Assembly (NCBI GenBank): GCA_003023105.1
Contig: PXSZ01000071.1
Coordinates: 1-7,765, forward strand
Reading direction: 5' to 3'
Length of the DNA: 7,765 nt
From: Bacteroidetes bacterium QH_10_64_37
Lineage (GTDB): Bacteria > Bacteroidota > Rhodothermia > Rhodothermales > Salinibacteraceae
The first letter of the stretch is position 1; every line of letters begins with the position of its first letter. This document shows, piece by piece, positions 6,694 through 7,765 of this stretch. The notes beneath the pieces are model-generated. The model saw nothing but the letters and a program-made list of their open reading frames with translations, did not search any database and was not told the origin of the DNA. A program made the position numbers and the translations under genes.

Positions 6694-7494
6694 GTGGTCC
6701 CCGTCTGGCTCACCGACACTGTGACGAGCGACCTGAACCGGGCCCTTCACTACACCCAGCTCTGGGGCCTGCACGGCATGGAACTGCGGACGGTCGGCGG
6801 GGCGGACGACCGGATCCCCTTCGTGAACGAGAAGCAGATCCGCGAGCAGCTGGAGGGCACCGAGCTGCTCCTCGCCGGCGTGGTGCCCAGCATGTTCGAG
6901 GGGCCTGTGAGCGACCGCGCCGCGTGGATGAACGACCTCCTCGAGTTCGAGGATACCCTCAAGCTCTGCCGGCGCGTGGGGTGTCCGCGCGTGACGGTGA
7001 GTCCCTTTGCGGCCGAGCCCGGCGCGTCCCTTGAGCCGATGGCGGAGGCGCTGCAACAGGCGGGCGAAAAGGCCGCCGAGCATGACCTCCTGGTCGCGGT
7101 CCGCAACGGCCCCGAAACCGCGTGCCCCACCGGGCAGGCCCTCTCCGATCTGCTGGCTCGCGTGGATTCCCCGAACGTCCGGGCCGCGTGGAACCCTGTC
7201 GGCGCGCTTCGGGCCGGCGAGGATCCCGACACAGGACTCACGGCGCTCGCGGGGCTGGTGACGCTCGTCCGCTGTAGCGACGGGCGCGTGGAGGAGGGGC
7301 GCTGGGTCGACACGCCGCTTGGGGAGGGGGCGGTGGGATGGACCGAGCAGCTGGAGCAGCTCGCCGCGCAGGGCTTTCGGGGGCCGATCAGTCTTGAGGT
7401 GTACCTGGAGCCGCGGCCGAAGCACGGCCTCCGCTCCGCCACGACTCTCATCCACATGATCCGCGACGTGCGGGCCGGGGCCGCCTCAAACTGA
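6694..7494 (+). CDS. Sugar-phosphate isomerase/epimerase-like TIM-barrel protein, probably altered active site
   Basis: The 266-residue product fits the AP-endonuclease-2/xylose-isomerase-like TIM-barrel superfamily: a strand PVWLTD at 3-8, GMEL (28-31), SPNVRAAWNP (159-168) with a following Gly-rich turn, and GPISLEV (230-236). Members usually bind a divalent metal through Glu, Asp, His and Glu. By my alignment the first is Arg137 (VAVRNGP), the Asp is Asn167, the His is Arg193 (LVRCSDG) and only Glu235 is kept. It may be a non-catalytic relative or use another chemistry; no substrate can be named. The start at GTG6694 keeps the first strand; a stop lies just upstream at 6667-6669, and GTG6721 would cut the strand off. 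It follows the secretin by 116 bp, and its stop overlaps an ATG in the gatC frame. A link to the pilus genes is not shown. Confidence 0.7.
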   Translation: MVPVWLTDTVTSDLNRALHYTQLWGLHGMELRTVGGADDRIPFVNEKQIREQLEGTELLLAGVVPSMFEGPVSDRAAWMNDLLEFEDTLKLCRRVGCPRVTVSPFAAEPGASLEPMAEALQQAGEKAAEHDLLVAVRNGPETACPTGQALSDLLARVDSPNVRAAWNPVGALRAGEDPDTGLTALAGLVTLVRCSDGRVEEGRWVDTPLGEGAVGWTEQLEQLAAQGFRGPISLEVYLEPRPKHGLRSATTLIHMIRDVRAGAASN

Positions 7495-7577
7495 TGGACC
7501 AAGAGAAACTCCCCTCGAACCGCGCTCGTATCGCCCGACGGTCCGCTTCCCGTTTCCAACTCAATCCCGCCCTTCAC

Positions 7578-7765
7578 ATGTCCGTCTCTCGTGATGACGT
7601 CCGGCACGTAGCCCAGCTCGCCCGGCTCGACTTCTCGGCGGAAGAGGAGGCACAGATGGCCGACGAGCTCAGCCGGATCCTCGACTACGTCGACAAGCTC
7701 GATGAGCTCGACACCTCCGGCGTCCCGCCCATGTCGCACGTGCTGGACGTGACCAACGTCTTTCG
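7578..7765 (+). CDS. gatC: Asp-tRNA(Asn)/Glu-tRNA(Gln) amidotransferase subunit C, 5' part
   Basis: GatC is the small subunit of GatCAB, which converts Glu-tRNA(Gln) or Asp-tRNA(Asn) to the amidated form; it bridges GatA and GatB. The first 62 codons are present and the gene continues past the window's end; the family is about 95 residues. The sequence opens SVSRDDVRHVAQLARLDFS and has ILDYVDKLDELDTSGVPP, both characteristic of GatC, and then SHVLDVTNVF. ATG7578 is chosen because it matches the usual start. The frame is also open from ATG7494, which overlaps the previous stop (TGATG) and would add 28 mostly basic residues. There is no Shine-Dalgarno sequence at either ATG. Confidence 0.92.
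   Translation, partial: MSVSRDDVRHVAQLARLDFSAEEEAQMADELSRILDYVDKLDELDTSGVPPMSHVLDVTNVF

Overview
The window is about 65% GC and reads as a chromosomal stretch from a halophilic member of the Rhodothermia/Bacteroidota (Salinibacter-like). This placement is an inference. It rests on strongly acidic proteins, high GC3, the absence of Shine-Dalgarno sequences at every start, and a gene order that fits that lineage. All six genes I can support lie on the + strand with short gaps (54, 62, 328, 116 and 83 bp). No transposase, CRISPR array, tRNA or rRNA was seen.

The first 6.6 kb hold a compact type IV pilus (T4P) or type II secretion-like envelope module. It begins with a PilT-family ATPase (149-1525). 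Next is a three-part fusion of a PilM-like actin-fold domain, a PilN-like membrane domain and a C-terminal SPOR peptidoglycan-binding domain (1580-3772). It is followed by a PilO-like protein that carries a PilP-like domain at its C-terminus (3835-4836), and by a short PilQ/GspD-family secretin with a signal peptide (5165-6577). The classical five-gene pilMNOPQ cluster therefore appears here as three polypeptides. The secretin has no visible AMIN domain, so the SPOR domain on the inner-membrane protein may be what ties the machine to peptidoglycan. The ATPase keeps Walker A, Walker B and the His box, but has lost the acidic pair of its Asp box and most of the AIRNLIRE retraction motif. It may therefore not be an ordinary retraction motor.

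Between the PilO/PilP gene and the secretin lies a 328-bp gap, by far the longest here. It contains four strong inverted repeats in a row and no convincing ORF. I recognise no RNA family in it, but it is the best candidate for an undescribed structured RNA, a leader element or the scar of an insertion.

The last kilobase holds a sugar-phosphate isomerase/epimerase-like TIM-barrel protein whose usual metal ligands look mostly substituted (6694-7494). It also holds the first 62 codons of gatC, the amidotransferase subunit used in tRNA-dependent Gln/Asn formation, which runs off the window's end.
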